Source: Gigaspora margarita
Taxonomy: Eukaryota > Glomeromycota > Glomeromycetes > Diversisporales > Gigasporaceae
Length of the DNA: 64,000 nucleotides
Assembly (NCBI GenBank): GCA_009809945.1
Contig: WTPW01000185.1
Coordinates: forward strand, 310,661-374,660
Reading direction: 5' to 3'
A program made the translations under genes and the position numbers. How positions within the stretch are numbered: position 1 is the first letter of the stretch; the number at the start of each line of letters is the position of its first letter. The notes beneath the pieces are model-generated. The model saw nothing but the letters and a program-made list of their open reading frames with translations. It did no database searches and was not told where the DNA came from. This document shows positions 22,491 to 34,639 of this stretch, one piece after another.

Positions 22491-23745
22491 AATTATATTG
22501 AAATTTAGCTTGACCTAATTTACACATTAATGAATTAAATCAAACTAATTATTTACAAATATATCATTAAGTAATGTACATTTTTACAATAGTAATAACT
22601 GCTTTTGAGATTAAGACTTAAGTTTATTCACTTACTATTTGTAACTAATTTAATGAAAGCATATTAAAAAAATGTTGCTAGTTAAAATAGACAAGTTATC
22701 GAAAAATTACTTTTTTTTGTAGGATGCATTTTTAGCATTTTTATATAAAGTTAGTAATATTTTAAGGTAATGCATTATTAATAAACATAATAGTGGTAAC
22801 AACGAAATTAATATTCAGTCTCTGCTACTAATGTTTACTTCAAATATAAAGCAAACTTAATAATATTAAAACCCTACAAGGGTTAGCAAGTATCTATTTA
22901 CTTATTTTTGATAGTTTTTTACTTTATAAGACTTATGGATTTTTTATTTCCTCTTTCTTTTTTATGCATATTTTTTTCTCTAATTACATCATAATGTGAT
23001 CATAAAATTTTGTCTTTTAAATTAATTACTAACCACACTATTTTTACACCTATCTCATTATGCCATTTTAATGCAATTTTGTTATATTTTCATGTACTAT
23101 TGTAACTGATTTATATAGCATTAATTAAATTTTTCGCAATTCCCAAACTTTATATGTTTTATATATTCCACATGCTATTTTGCTCAATTTAATCTTTAAG
23201 CCTTCCTTTTTTTTACATTAGTATTTGAAGTTTCCAACTCTATCTCTATACAGAATAATGTACACAATTTATTGCTTTTTCACTACAAGAAAGTAAATAG
23301 ATGTCACACTCTTCTTTAATCTGATTTTATTTGCTACTTGCTAAATATAAACCTTGGTAAATTTATATAAATCATTAATTTTTTTTAACATATCTGCTTA
23401 TTAATTACAATATACTTTAATATTTATATAGCAAGTTCCATGTGATTTTTTATAAAAAATGACTACCTATTTGATTCTAGAATTACTATAACTCTTGATC
23501 TTGAAATAACACTCATAATTGCATTTAAATAATAGCACATAGTTAAAATACCTTACAGACAATCACTTTTTTAAAAATTTATAGTATAACCGCTATTTGC
23601 CATAAGGTTTAGAAAATTCTGTTAGCATTAAATGTTGCATTTGTTTCACTTTATATATAAGCGATAAACCCCTTCTTCAGACACAATTTAAAATATTTAT
23701 TTATATTATTAATCTAATTCCTGTAATAAAGTCACGGGTTTACCG
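22491..23745. other. Helitron 3' non-coding region
   Basis: AT-rich, no open frame and no further gene before the CTAG terminus. Confidence 0.5.
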
Positions 23746-23749
23746 CTAG

Positions 23750-23890
23750 TATTTATAATAATCACCAAAGTCAAAAATGTAATTGCATACAAAGAAGTAA
23801 TGAAGAAGACCCACCTAGAAAAAAAGATCATGTCTACAAAACCAAAATTAACTACAATATTTATAATAGTCACCAAAGTTGAAAATGTGA
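23750..23890 (+). repeat. ~123-bp tandem array, part 3
   Basis: Continues the array interrupted at 15205: TATTTATAATAATCACCAAAG through GAAGAAGACCCACCTAG and one more partial unit. After about 23890 the similarity ends. Confidence 0.8.
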
Positions 23891-25199
23891 AAAGGAAAAA
23901 GGAAAAGATTGCAAAAGTTTTAAGAAATAATACTAAATATAAATAAATAGTCAAAAAAATGTATATTATGTTTAATAAAAAAAAATAATTATCAATAATA
24001 ATTATTATTATGCCTGCTCGGTGCATTGAATACAAAAAATTTTTTGATTATATAATACTAGGTATTCAAACAGATGGACGTACAAAAATTATACTAAATT
24101 TTGATTGTACTTTACCTACAGTTATATATTAGATCACTTTCAAATTTCCATCAATTAATCATTAACATATGTAAATTTAAAATATTTCTTAGTCCGATAT
24201 TTGACTGATAGAAACCCAAACCATCAGACAGGTTTTACCAAGATATCATCAAGATATTATGCATAATGATATCTTGCTAAATATTGATATATTTTATAAG
24301 AATATCAGATAGCTGATATTTTATCTAATATTTTTATATTTGACCTGTGATAGGTATAGACCATTGTATGGAATTCATTTATGATTTTATATTCTAACAA
24401 GGATATATTTTTTTTTTGCCATTTATGTGTTCAAAAATTTTTAATTTTATAATATAAAAATATTTTTTTAATGTTCTAAAATAGTGAGCATATTTTAATA
24501 AATTACATTTTTTCAATTTAAGTAGTATTCTCAAAGAACATTGAATCATTGAATTTATCTTTATTGTGACTGGCTGGTTTTTGTAGCTCTTTTCATGATT
24601 TGCTAAACAACCAATCAATTTGTAATATAAGTTGCAATTAAAAATTAAACATATTGACTGGTCTTTAAAACTTATTAAATTAAGACTGTTAAGACACTTT
24701 ACTATATATATATTAAAAAATACCCTTAAATATTTTAGACTATTATAAAGAAAAAAAAGATATCAAACTTGTTAGCAATTTTCTTAAAAAGTAAATTTTA
24801 CCTTGATAATTGAAAATTTTTAGAATGCCATAATTGATTTTAATAAAATGAACAATCTTTGTTTCAGAAAAAATTAGCCAGTTGGATTGGTAACCAATTT
24901 TTTCAACATTGACCAGAATCACTACTTTGCTAATTTGGTTTTTTGAGCAGAGACTCAATAGATTTTGATTTGAATCAAAAATCAAAAAAAAAGCAAACAA
25001 ATACAGTATCAAGAATTTACAAAATAAAATCCATTAACATAAAGATATAAAAACAACTATTTTAAGCATTGATCAAATAATCATATTTAGTTTTAATTAT
25101 TATATCAATACTGTATATTATCTGTTCCAATTTATTTATTAACTAGTTTGATAGGTGGCACTTTGCGCCACCCATCTAAATTGTTTTTTATTTTTTAAA
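23891..25199. other. AT-rich stretch, no gene seen
   Basis: Short frames only, none with family resemblance. Several ATAT-rich tracts. Confidence 0.45.
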
Positions 25200-25740
25200 A
25201 TTATATTGTTAAAAATTTTTTTACAGAACATATCTATTGCAACATACAAAAATATAGTTAAATTTGCATAAATTGTATTGAAATTACATGTATCATGATT
25301 TTATTATCATTTACTATTAAGAATTCTGTTACAGAATTTACTAATGTAATATATGCAGTAGTTGAGTTGGTATCAGATTATTATAATTTTTACTATAATT
25401 TGATATAAAAAATTCTATTAAAGAGCTTGTAATTTTGTGATTTCAGTATGCAGTTAAGGTAATGTTCATTGTTTAGAATTATTATTTCTGGTTTGATTTA
25501 GAATTTACTTGCTAATATGGTATAATAGTGGTTAAAGTTGTATTAGCATTGAAATTATTGATTTTTTGCATAAAAAAATTTCTGTCACAGAACTTACTCC
25601 CTATTCTAGTTATCACAATAGGTGTTAAGGTTGATTTGGTTGTATTCAAATTATTCGATTACTGTGCAGAATTCTGCAACAGAACTTATTTCATAATGCA
25701 GTACATACAATGGGCAAAGTTGAGTTAGTTCAAAGCTATA
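25200..25740. repeat. degenerate repeats centred on AATTCTGTTACAGAA
   Basis: The motif recurs at about 25322, 25407, 25578 and 25670, each followed by (A)CTTACT or a close variant and a TTGAGTTGG-like segment. Related copies occur at about 32222, 32401, 33473, 35813 and 35913. The spacing of about 85 bp in places suggests an old tandem array. Confidence 0.5.
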
Positions 25741-26930
25741 CTAAAATTTTACTTTTAAGTGAACTAAATTAAGCTTCATACTCAGACCAGTAGTTATTGA
25801 ACAATTAAACAATTACAGTTATGCATAGTATGTTTTCTTGAAACACAAATGTTAAAGTGAATAGGATTAAACTTTGTACTTGCCCTGGTAATTTATTTAT
25901 TGGGCTGCCCTCACTCAACCTTTATGTTCATTCATTTCCTCTTTGGAAAGTTCTGGATCCTTACAATTTCTTATCTTAATTCCATCCAGAATTATGTTCC
26001 CTGCTCAAAATAATACATGTATATCTCAAAATATTTGTTTACAAATCAGAGAGGAGGGTTTTAAAAGGAAGGTTGCATTAACCACTCAATTGAATTAGTC
26101 TCACTTATACATAGTAATGAGATTATTTTAGGTTTTGGGACCCAAAAATTAAACTTTTTACCAAAATTGTTTTTGATCTATTTTACTTAAAATTTGATAC
26201 ATTTTAATAGACAAAATTATAAGAAACATAAATATATTAATTTTTATTTGCTCTTTCTTATAAAAAATTTTTAATTTATTTTTGGGAATCTGAGGCATTT
26301 TTCAAAAATTTGACAAAAAAATATAACAGCCATTCCAATTTTTTGATTTTTTGAGAAAAATAAAAATTAACTTTGCATAACTTAAGGCATGAATATTATT
26401 TTGTTAAATTAAAAAAAGTTGACTAACTGACCATATTTTTAAACTCTATATAATACAAAATGTAAAATCAACTTTGCATGGCCTAATTTTAGATATGAGC
26501 ATATTCTATTAATTTATAGTAAATTAAACAAAAAAAAAAGAAATCAATTGATCAACCCTAGTTTTAAGATTCCATATAATGCAAAATAAAAATCAACTTC
26601 ACATAGCCTAATCTTATATGCAAATATTTCTATTAATTTATAGTAAGATTATTTGAAGTTATAATTTTATTTAACATTTACTTATGCCCTGTAAGAAAAG
26701 TGGTAAAGGTAGCCCTATAAAAACTCAATACACAGAAATGCATGTATAAATATGAAATTGGATATGGGTAAGTATGGGTTTCATACTCACTATACAGAAG
26801 CTGCATAGAAACTGATCATCCAAAAAATTTAATACACATTATAAATCTGTGCACTATCATGCATAGTTATAATAATCACATAATTTCTGTGCACTAATAT
26901 GCACAATTGGTAAGATTCTTAAGGGTGGCA
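25741..26930. other. AT-rich stretch with short dispersed repeats
   Basis: Contains two or three AAAATCAACTT(T/C)(G/A)CAT(G/A)GCCTAAT words near 26465 and 26587, echoing dispersed repeat A. No gene recognised. Confidence 0.4.
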
Positions 26931-27230
26931 ATTATTTTGCTAACAATCACTTCATTGACATAACATTTCACTGACAATTATTCTCTAACAAGTTAATTTT
27001 ACTGATAGTTTATTTTATTAGCTTATTTCACTGACAAAGTAATTCTGTCATTGTCGTTAGGGTTAGGTAGGGTCAGGATAAAATTAGGGTTAAAGTTAGT
27101 GTGCTTTTTAAAAAAAAACTCATTGGTAAAATGAGCTTTGGTGAAACAAACTGTCAGTAAAATGAATTTGTTAGTGAATTTTTGTCAGTGAAATATTATG
27201 TTGGTAAAATGATTGTTAGCAAAATAATAT
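26931..27230. mobile_element. 300-bp foldback element
   Basis: Both ends read ATTATTTTGCTAACAATCA inward, and the arms stay complementary through ATTTCACTGACAA and further CTAACAA and TTTTACTGA words. The middle carries GTTAGGGTTAGG. MITE-like; the superfamily cannot be assigned because no clear target duplication is seen. Confidence 0.7.
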
Positions 27231-27473
27231 GGACCCAATTCTTAACAATTTACTTTTAAACACATTAATTAAAAAAGTATACAATGTTTTTTTAAAAAAT
27301 AAGGCTGCTAAGTTGTAGTGAATTAGCTAAACTACAAAATAATGGCTTGTTTTATGTGATATTATTTTTATGTTAAATATTATTAGCTATTAAAATTTGT
27401 GAAACCTTTAAACGTCCTGCACTATACAATTAGGGTTTCTCAAACTAAAATAAATAGAAAATAATTTATTATA

Positions 27474-27712
27474 CACTAGTGTATACACATGGGCATTAAT
27501 AAATTAGTTTGCAAATCTGTGGAATCTATAAATTATAACCAAAAAATCAAATCTAATTTGAGGTTAGGGTAAGGGTTAGCTTTGGAATTGAAAGGTTTAT
27601 AGTTTATACTAAAATTTTTGCAAGGAATATTTTTTGTTAAAACTCGAAGAGTAGTTTCTTAAGCAAAATTTTGAGTTATTATATGTACCTGTGTGTACAC
27701 ACTAGTGTACAA
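27474..27712. repeat. inverted pair of TACACTAGTGTA motifs
   Basis: ATACACTAGTGTATACACA at 27474 and the reversed GTGTGTACACACTAGTGTAC at about 27689 bracket 190 bp. May mark a small element; the borders are unsure. Confidence 0.4.
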
Positions 27713-27756
27713 ATAGAAATTCTCAATTAGATATTAGACATATTTAAATTTAATCA

Positions 27757-27995
27757 AATAAAATAATCTTGATTTGAATTTGATTTGAATTGAAAATTCT
27801 GTATTTGAATTTGATTTGATTTGAAATTTTTAAAATTTTACTTATAAATTTTTAAATTAAATCAAAATTTCAAATATTTGATCAAATCAAATCAAATATT
27901 TTAATAATTTGAATTTGATTTGATTTGAAAATTTTGTATTTGAATTTGTTTTGAGATCAAATATTTGATCAAACCAAATCAAATCAAATTGCAGA
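27757..27995. repeat. TTTGATTTGA low-complexity block
   Basis: Runs of ATTTGA and its complement in alternating orientation, forming an extended inverted repeat around 27840. Confidence 0.75.
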
Positions 27996-28288
27996 ACCCT
28001 AACTGCAGTATCTAAATTTAATTATTTGTTGTCAAATTTTAGCTACTGAGTTTTTTAATTTCTAAGTGACACAAAGGAAAATATAAAAACTTAAATATAA
28101 TTTATATGTAAATATGTAAATATGTATGTTTTCTCTTAGTAGGGCACAATCCTCGCGATAATAACCCTAGCGTGACTATCGTCAACGCATAGGGTTAATG
28201 TTAGCAATTACAAAATAAATTATGAATTAACTTATAATTCTGTAATACAACAATAAAAATCCAAAAAAGTAAAAAAAAAAAATCGAAA

Positions 28289-28440
28289 AAGTTTCGGCAA
28301 TTTCGCCATTTCGGTTTCGCCGGGTTTCGGAGGTTTCGCCAGGTTTCGGAAGTTTCGCCCATTTCGGAAATTTCGGATTTATTTCGCCTTTGGGAGCATT
28401 TCGGTTTCGCCTTTCGGATTTTGGAAATGGATTTCGCCCG
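28289..28440 (-). repeat. GCGAAAC/CCGAAAT minisatellite
   Basis: Short units, on the minus strand alternating CCGAAA and GGCGAAA words every 9-12 bases. Locally GC-richer than everything around. It lies inside an 81-codon minus frame of Arg/Asn/Trp repeats that is probably incidental. Confidence 0.75.
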
Positions 28441-28530
28441 AAACACTAATCAGAATTAATCATATATTACTATATCCTCAACCAGCACACAAAATTTTAT
28501 CGTGATATTACATGCTTTTTTTTTTTTTTT

Positions 28531-29038
28531 AACCAGAGGTTTCAAATATAGTAACCAATTCAACTTGAAAATTGTCAATTGTATAATGTATGTTACATAT
28601 TTCAGCCTTAAGAGTGCTGCACAGCGAAAATTTGCAAAAAAAACCAAATTAATATGCAAAACATAACCCCTGAATAATTGTGGTACAGATATTGAAACAT
28701 GTGAACAATCAGTGCTCTATCAATTTAGTCTAAATACTCAGGGAATTGATTATACAGTCTCAATTCATACTATCGAAATTCTTCGGCCAGAGGTTTCAAA
28801 TATAGTAACCAATTAATCTTGAAAATTGGATCGTATGACGTATGTTATATATTTAATCCTTAAGAGTGCTGCACAGCGAAAATTTGCAAAACAAACCAAA
28901 ATACTATGCAAAACATAACTCCTGAATAATTGTGGTACAGATATTGAAACATGTGAACTATCAGTGCTCAATCATTTTAGTCTAAATACTCAGGGAATTG
29001 ATTATACAGTCTCAATTCATACTATCGAAATTCTTCAG
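28531..29038. repeat. 254-bp tandem duplication
   Basis: Copies 28531-28784 and 28785-29038, highly similar, sharing CCAGAGGTTTCAAATATAG, AAGAGTGCTGCACAGCG and CAGGGAATTGATTATACAG. No coding capacity. Confidence 0.85.
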
Positions 29039-30705
29039 GGGTTAAGTCCTGCATAGTGAAAATGTTAATTTATTTACAGGTTTTCATTGCGCAGAACTTA
29101 TATTGAATTAAATAATTACTAGTGATTTATTCGTGTTTCGTGAACATTTTATGCATGAGTGATGCCGAGCGAACATTTATATGTGAAATTTTTAAGTGTT
29201 CGATGAAATTTATCTAATGTAGTAATAGTTGGAGTTACTCATAATGCTGGATTTATATTTAGAGTGATCTCTTACCATATTATGCTAGAGAAATTTTCGC
29301 GTGGCTTTCTTTTCAAACTATTTAAATTCTTGGATAGTTATCATTATAAAATCTTTAATTTATCCGCATTTATATAATCGCTATCATAAGATAATTAATT
29401 AGTTATTTATAGTAAGTTATTCAAGTTTAAAATTTACAGTATCTTTCATGATATATCTCATTTTACATTTATTATATTGTCAAATTTGTTGAATAATAAG
29501 GCATTTAGTAATAATACATTTATAATAATGTTTGTAGCATTTATCCTTATAAAATATCACTCATTTATTCGTGCAAAGGTCATTTATTAATCGATGCATT
29601 TGATAATTTTTAAATCTAAAACCATTAATCACAGTTCGAAATAATGTGGCACAGTAACGAGACACAGATTATTTTAAATTCCAATCACAAACAATATCTT
29701 ACTATGCTAAATTTTGTAATATCTAAAGATGATGTTGGATTAGATAGTTTTGATATCAACCTACTTTTAAATGCCCTGATGTCAAATATTAAATCTTATG
29801 CAGGTTGCAAATAGAGTTGGAAAATTACCTTAATTTTACGTAATTTTACGTAAGTTTTGTGTAAATTTTTGAAATCAAAATCAGATGTAATTTTTTATCA
29901 TGTGAATAAGTTTTGCAAAAATTTTTATAAAGCTGGCATTAAAAAAATTACAATTCCGAACATATTAAAAAAATTACAATTCCGTACATATTGATGGATA
30001 TCTATTAGTGTTGGCTGAACTTTTTGTAATGTCGGTAAAATTATCATGTGAAAATGCACTATTCAATATAAAAGTTACATTACAATTTCGTAAGTTACAA
30101 TGTTATTTACATGAAACATAACCAAGTAATTTATGTAATACATCTTAGTTGCACAGGTATTTTATATAATTCGTGCCAGTAACATAATTTTGGCAGAATT
30201 AATATCACTATTAGATTATCTGAAAAATTAATTTGCGCACATGGATGTTTGTTTTGATTTGTTTTAATACACTGAAATATGATGTAAAATTATGCCATAT
30301 AGCTACCATAGATACTTTTAAAAAATCACGATTTTCCAATCCCTGTTTAAGGTTCTTCCTTCAGCACAGACATGTAACGTTACATAATGCATAGGATCTC
30401 TAGTATGATGTAAAGTACATCCTATATTTGTATAAATGCAGGCATATATATATAGTAGGAAATATGGTATGCAAATGAATTGTGCAGAAAATATGGTTAG
30501 AGTCAGAAAATTTTCTTATCTACGATTCAGACAAAGCACCGACAGGTTTCAATGTGCATTAATAAAATACTCAATTTGATGCTAACGCTTATATAATCAA
30601 TTAAATCAATCAATGGTGATTGATTACTTTATATATATAAATTATGATTAATTAGTTAAATAAATAACGGCCATTTGACAATATAAATAAATAATTTAAT
30701 TAAAC
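29039..30705. other. AT-rich stretch, no gene seen
   Basis: No open frame of interest. A run of TTTTACGTAA words lies near 29840. Confidence 0.45.
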
Positions 30706-31888
30706 TTTTTTTAAATAAATAATAAAAGTTGCACTATTGACACTAATTTATCATATGACGTTTATTTATGTTTATATACACATATCCGTAAATCACGGGA
30801 AAGATATTCAAATTTAATTCTGTAATTTATACTCCCGAATATTTTATATATCATTGGTGAAACAGCCCATTTTAAATTTTGAGTAAATCATGGGTCGTCC
30901 AAAGCAAGGCGCTTTCACGTGACCAACAGCTAATCAAGTCAGATCAGCCCGACGAGATAAAACAAAGTAAAAAATGAAACCTGGCGTCTAAACGTGTCTC
31001 AGAGCGTTAATAAAAAATACTTGGAAGACAATCTTACCAATTAGACATGCCTTACTCCTAATTGAACCTTGCCCTAATTTTAATTAAATAATCAATAACA
31101 TATAAACGCACCTGGCTTTCCGTAAATCCGGATTTAGATAATATCTTCAACTAGTAATAAAGTTTTTGCTTAGAGTTCATTTTGTGGGTCTTTTTATTAT
31201 ACAATTAGTTCTTATTATTTATGGCAAACTTTTTTTTATTGAATAGATATCTATTCAAGAATCAAATAAAAAAAAAATTTAAAAAGTTGTAAAAATGGGT
31301 TGTTTTAATACATAACACCTGATGTTACTGTATTAACAATTCGTACAGTGTAGTACGGGATATAATTTTTTAATATACAATCTTACCCTGAACGTTGATA
31401 TAATGCTATGGAGATATTTATTATGACCCGAGCATTTCAATAATATTCCTATATATTATCCATTAAAAAAAAGCAATAATAACATTGTCAGGTTGATTTT
31501 TTTATTTTTTATTTTTTAAAAAAAAGTAAGTGTGTTAAAACATCTAAAACGAGGGGATACCTTGTATTTTAAGCCACGCAAAATTAATTTTTCGTTATGC
31601 ATAACCCATCGACCCAATTTTTCGAAACTTTTCAAGTACCAATTGTGCCATTTTTTGTTATTTAATGTTTTCCTATAAATTTATCTGGTATCTCCCGATG
31701 ATGACCTTAATTTTCTAGAATTCCTCGATAGGTCAGATAAAAAAAAACATAATTTCCAAATTTTCTGATTTCATATTATGCGTTATCAGTTTACAGTAGA
31801 TTAAAAAAAAAAACCGACCCAAAGTCGACTAAATTTTGGAGCACCAGGCTATACAGAACGAAAAATTAACGTTATAACCTAGTAATTA
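30706..31888 (+). repeat. segmental duplication block 1, copy 1
   Basis: Matches 57588-58762 almost end to end: TTGCACTATTGAC, GACGAGATAAAACAAAG, TAATAAAGTTTTTGCTTAG, CAATTCGTACAGTGTAG and GAGGGGATACCTTGTAT all recur in the same order. Part of it (about 31550-31830) is dispersed repeat A. This is the left end of the duplicated locus that continues, interrupted, to about 48965. Confidence 0.85.
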
Positions 31889-32201
31889 TGTTAGCTGCGC
31901 GACGTGCGTGTCGCGCAGGACCAGTACGATCATGTGTGAAGTTTTGTTGAGTCAGGGATTTTGAAAATTTGAAAATTTTTGAGAGATTAAAATTTTGTCT
32001 AAATCGAAATTTATCGAATTTTTTTTTGTATTTCTGCATTTCTTTGATTGTGCTGGTCATGTGTTGCGATTTCAAATAGTCAAACTGTTGGACTTTCAAA
32101 AAACTAGCGCGATGGGTTGCGCATTTATGCCACTCATCCAACATTTTTAATATATTAACTACTGCAAAAAATTCTTGATTAAGGGCTACATTAGCTAACA
32201 T
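31872..32201 (-). CDS. unrecognised ORF (109 aa), doubtful
   Basis: An ATG-initiated frame on the minus strand with a Lys/Phe-rich middle and the Arg/Ala-rich end RTGPARHARRAANI. The residue mix is less biased than in most short frames here, but there is no known family, no homologous copy in the duplicated locus and no supporting context. It starts exactly where the second locus copy loses homology, so it belongs to inserted sequence. Confidence 0.2.
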   Translation of the reverse strand: MLANVALNQEFFAVVNILKMLDEWHKCATHRASFLKVQQFDYLKSQHMTSTIKEMQKYKKKFDKFRFRQNFNLSKIFKFSKSLTQQNFTHDRTGPARHARRAANIITRL

Positions 32202-32489
32202 TACAATTATACTTTTCTAACAGCAAATTCTGTTACAAATTAAGTCACAAATATGGTATATACAATGTTAAGATTTTATTATAATTGATATTATTTAATC
32301 ATTAGTTACTGTATCAAATTCGTTACAGGACTCAATCATTTTTTGCTTCTATCACCACAGTAAATAATTTAGTTGGAGTTAGCTCATGTTGGAACAATTA
32401 TATTATAAGAAATTAGTTACAAAACTTACCCGTTATTCCCAAAGACAATAACTGATAAACAAAATTATTTTTTGAAATGATTGTAATAA

Positions 32490-32960
32490 AATGAGATGTA
32501 TATATGAAACAAACATATAAAAATGAACAAAGGCAGGCAATTTCATTAGCTGATGTAAATTAGAGTTGGGCACCAAAACCTGAAACCTTTCCGAAACCTT
32601 CAAATTAGAATGTTAATAACTAATGCACATTTACTATAAAGTAACCCAAACATTTCTGAAATGCAATCTAATTATCATGTACTTTATGTCTTAAAGTCTA
32701 AAATTAAAATTTTAACCCTTTCTGTATAATATAGAGTTTTGGAAAAGGTTTTGGGGTTTCAGAAAGGGTTTCGGGATTTTAAATATAGTTTCGGGGTTCA
32801 TTACCCAACTCTAATGTAAATCAGGTAATTGGCAAGAGTTTTTCAGCATTTTGATTGGTTGTTCATTTTTCGGGTTGGTGACTTCAGCTAGGGGATGATG
32901 TTAACTGAAAAATTAATTCAAATGGCTTTAGTAGTATCATTGTTAAATAGCACGTGGCAT
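32490..32960. mobile_element. family M element (copy II), partial
   Basis: Shares ATATATGAAACAAACATATA, AAATGAACAAA and the TTAACTGAAAAATTAATTC end with 33206-33440. Interrupted by the hAT-type element at 32561-32813. The left inverted end is not clear. Confidence 0.55.
32561..32813. mobile_element. hAT-type MITE with ATGTAAAT duplication (253 bp)
   Basis: Ends TAGAGTTGGG and CCCAACTCTA; exact 8-bp direct repeats ATGTAAAT at 32553-32560 and 32814-32821. The interior is made of GAAACC/GGTTTC words. The paralogous sequence at 33336-33352 (GTTAATGTAATTCAGG) is an empty site. No transposase. Confidence 0.85.
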
Positions 32961-33205
32961 GTTAAACAACATGTTAACATGCTAAAAAACAAATTAACAT
33001 GTCATATATAAATTCAAATGTATATAAACGAATAAATTTGATTTCCATAGAGGGACAACAAGTAGAAAAGTTCCTTTCAATTTTACTAAAGAAAATAAGG
33101 AAGTAAGCTAGTATAGTGCTAAAGAGACCTTTATTCAAGTAAATCAGAAACTTATCTCTTAGTAACTAATATAGTTAAATGGTCAAAAATACATGCTTTC
33201 CCACC

Positions 33206-33440
33206 TTAGGATGTTTGACATTGATTTTTCGGTTAACATCACTTTTCCAGGACTCGGGAGAGATGGGCAAAATGAAATGAATATATGAAACGAACATATA
33301 AAATGAACAAATATGGGCAATTTTATTGGTTAATGTAATTCAGGTGACTAGCAAGAGTCATCCAGCGTTTGTTTGGGGAGGCTTCAGCTAAGGGAGAGGG
33401 TGATGTATTAACTGAAAAATTAACTTCAAATGACCTTAAT
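33206..33440. mobile_element. family M element (copy III), complete
   Basis: Left end CTTAGGATGTTTGACATTGA with TTCGGTTAACATC, right end TTAACTGAAAAATTAA followed by TCAAATGACCTTAAT; the ends are imperfect inverted repeats. This is the most complete copy of the family. Confidence 0.6.
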
Positions 33441-33587
33441 AGTGTAACATTTTTTTATTATTTGTAAATAAAATTCTGTTACGCAGTAAAATTGCTGCTA
33501 TCCTTTAGTGGGTCATGCATTGTTATCCTAATTTAGTAAAGTTATAAATTTTCTTTGAACATTTTATACCTTATACTAAAATGGAAA

Positions 33588-34639
33588 TGTTAAGTGGCTT
33601 GGTAGCTTAAGCACATGAATATCATTTCAGGCATAATTGAACATGAGGGTGACTATGTAAATATAGTCACAATATATGAACGTAGTCAAATAAACCTGTT
33701 GGGCCAAAAAGCCCACTGCGTAAACATAGTAGAAACTGCATAATGGACAAAAAAGTCAAAAGTAAGCATAGTCCTCATAGCGAAAATGTAGTATAACTAA
33801 GTGAACAAAGCAGTAATAAGTAAACATAGTTAAAATCTAACATGTATATAAAGGCCTCAAATTTAAGGCCAAGAAAGTTAGTTCGATTGTCCTTTTTAAT
33901 AAAAAGAATTCCTTTTTCTTGTTATTATTGAATAAATCCTTTGACTTTTGATATGAATAAAGAAATTATATTTATCCTTGAATTAGACTTGTAACTTTAA
34001 TAAACCCCTTCGTAACTAAATTCAACGTACTGAATTGACTTGTAACCTCAAATTGGCTTTTTATTAAGACTCGAATTCTGGTTTAAACATGATTGTTAAT
34101 CTTTCGAAACTATACATGTGACTCATATTGGCCTACTGATTGGTCTATTGGAAAGTCTTTAAGCATGAATATTTTTATAATAAATATTGTCTCCTTTAGA
34201 TTCCTTAGTATTTGCTAGTTGGTTTAGAATTTATCTTATGCTTCAAATCAAATTCCTGCACTTGCAGGAAAATTCTAAATCTTTCTTACTTACACTTCAT
34301 GACATCATGATCAATATCTAACCAAATATTGGGCAATAATCAACCCTGTGATACCCATTTTGATCCTACTTTCTAATTAGATAATATCTTATTATTATTT
34401 TATTGATATCATTTTATTGATATCTTCAATATTAGCATCACCAGCCTCTATGTCTTTATTTTATTGTGGTGATTTAGTAATAGATCATTTCTTCGCTCTC
34501 CATGTATTGCATATTCGACCCTATTGTATCCTCATGACTATATATTAAAATATCTATATCTCTCTTCCTATATAAGTTAGAGTGTAAATTGGTACTATTG
34601 TCTATATTGTTTTACCCGCTTTCTCAATCAACTGTTACA
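33588..34639 (+). mobile_element. LTR-like sequence with TATA box
   Basis: Begins TGTTAAGTGGC, carries ATGTATATAAAGGC (about 33841) followed by AT-rich sequence and AATAAA-like signals, and ends CTGTTACA. Two pieces of a relative lie at 44930-45395 (right part) and 46030-46270 (left part, with ATGTATATAAAGGG). No matching target duplication was found, so the LTR reading is tentative. Confidence 0.35.

Larger units (their letters stand above)
15206..23749 (+). mobile_element. Helitron, 8,544 bp, with exact borders
   Basis: Starts TCTATTATATAAGG directly after host A15205 and ends CCGCTAG directly before host T23750. A 5' TC, a 3' CTRR end and insertion between A and T are the Helitron rules. 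The host repeat unit reads continuously when the element is removed (AACTACAA joined to TATTTATAATAATCACC). A short CGG/CCG stem lies immediately before CTAG; a longer hairpin was not seen. Contents: a 184-bp tandem array, then a broken Rep-helicase gene on the plus strand. It would move by rolling-circle replication, but its own protein is dead. Confidence 0.9.

Noticed and set aside
28201-28446. 81-codon minus frame as an RNA-binding protein
   Set aside because: The Arg/Asn/Trp text is the translation of the GCGAAAC minisatellite.
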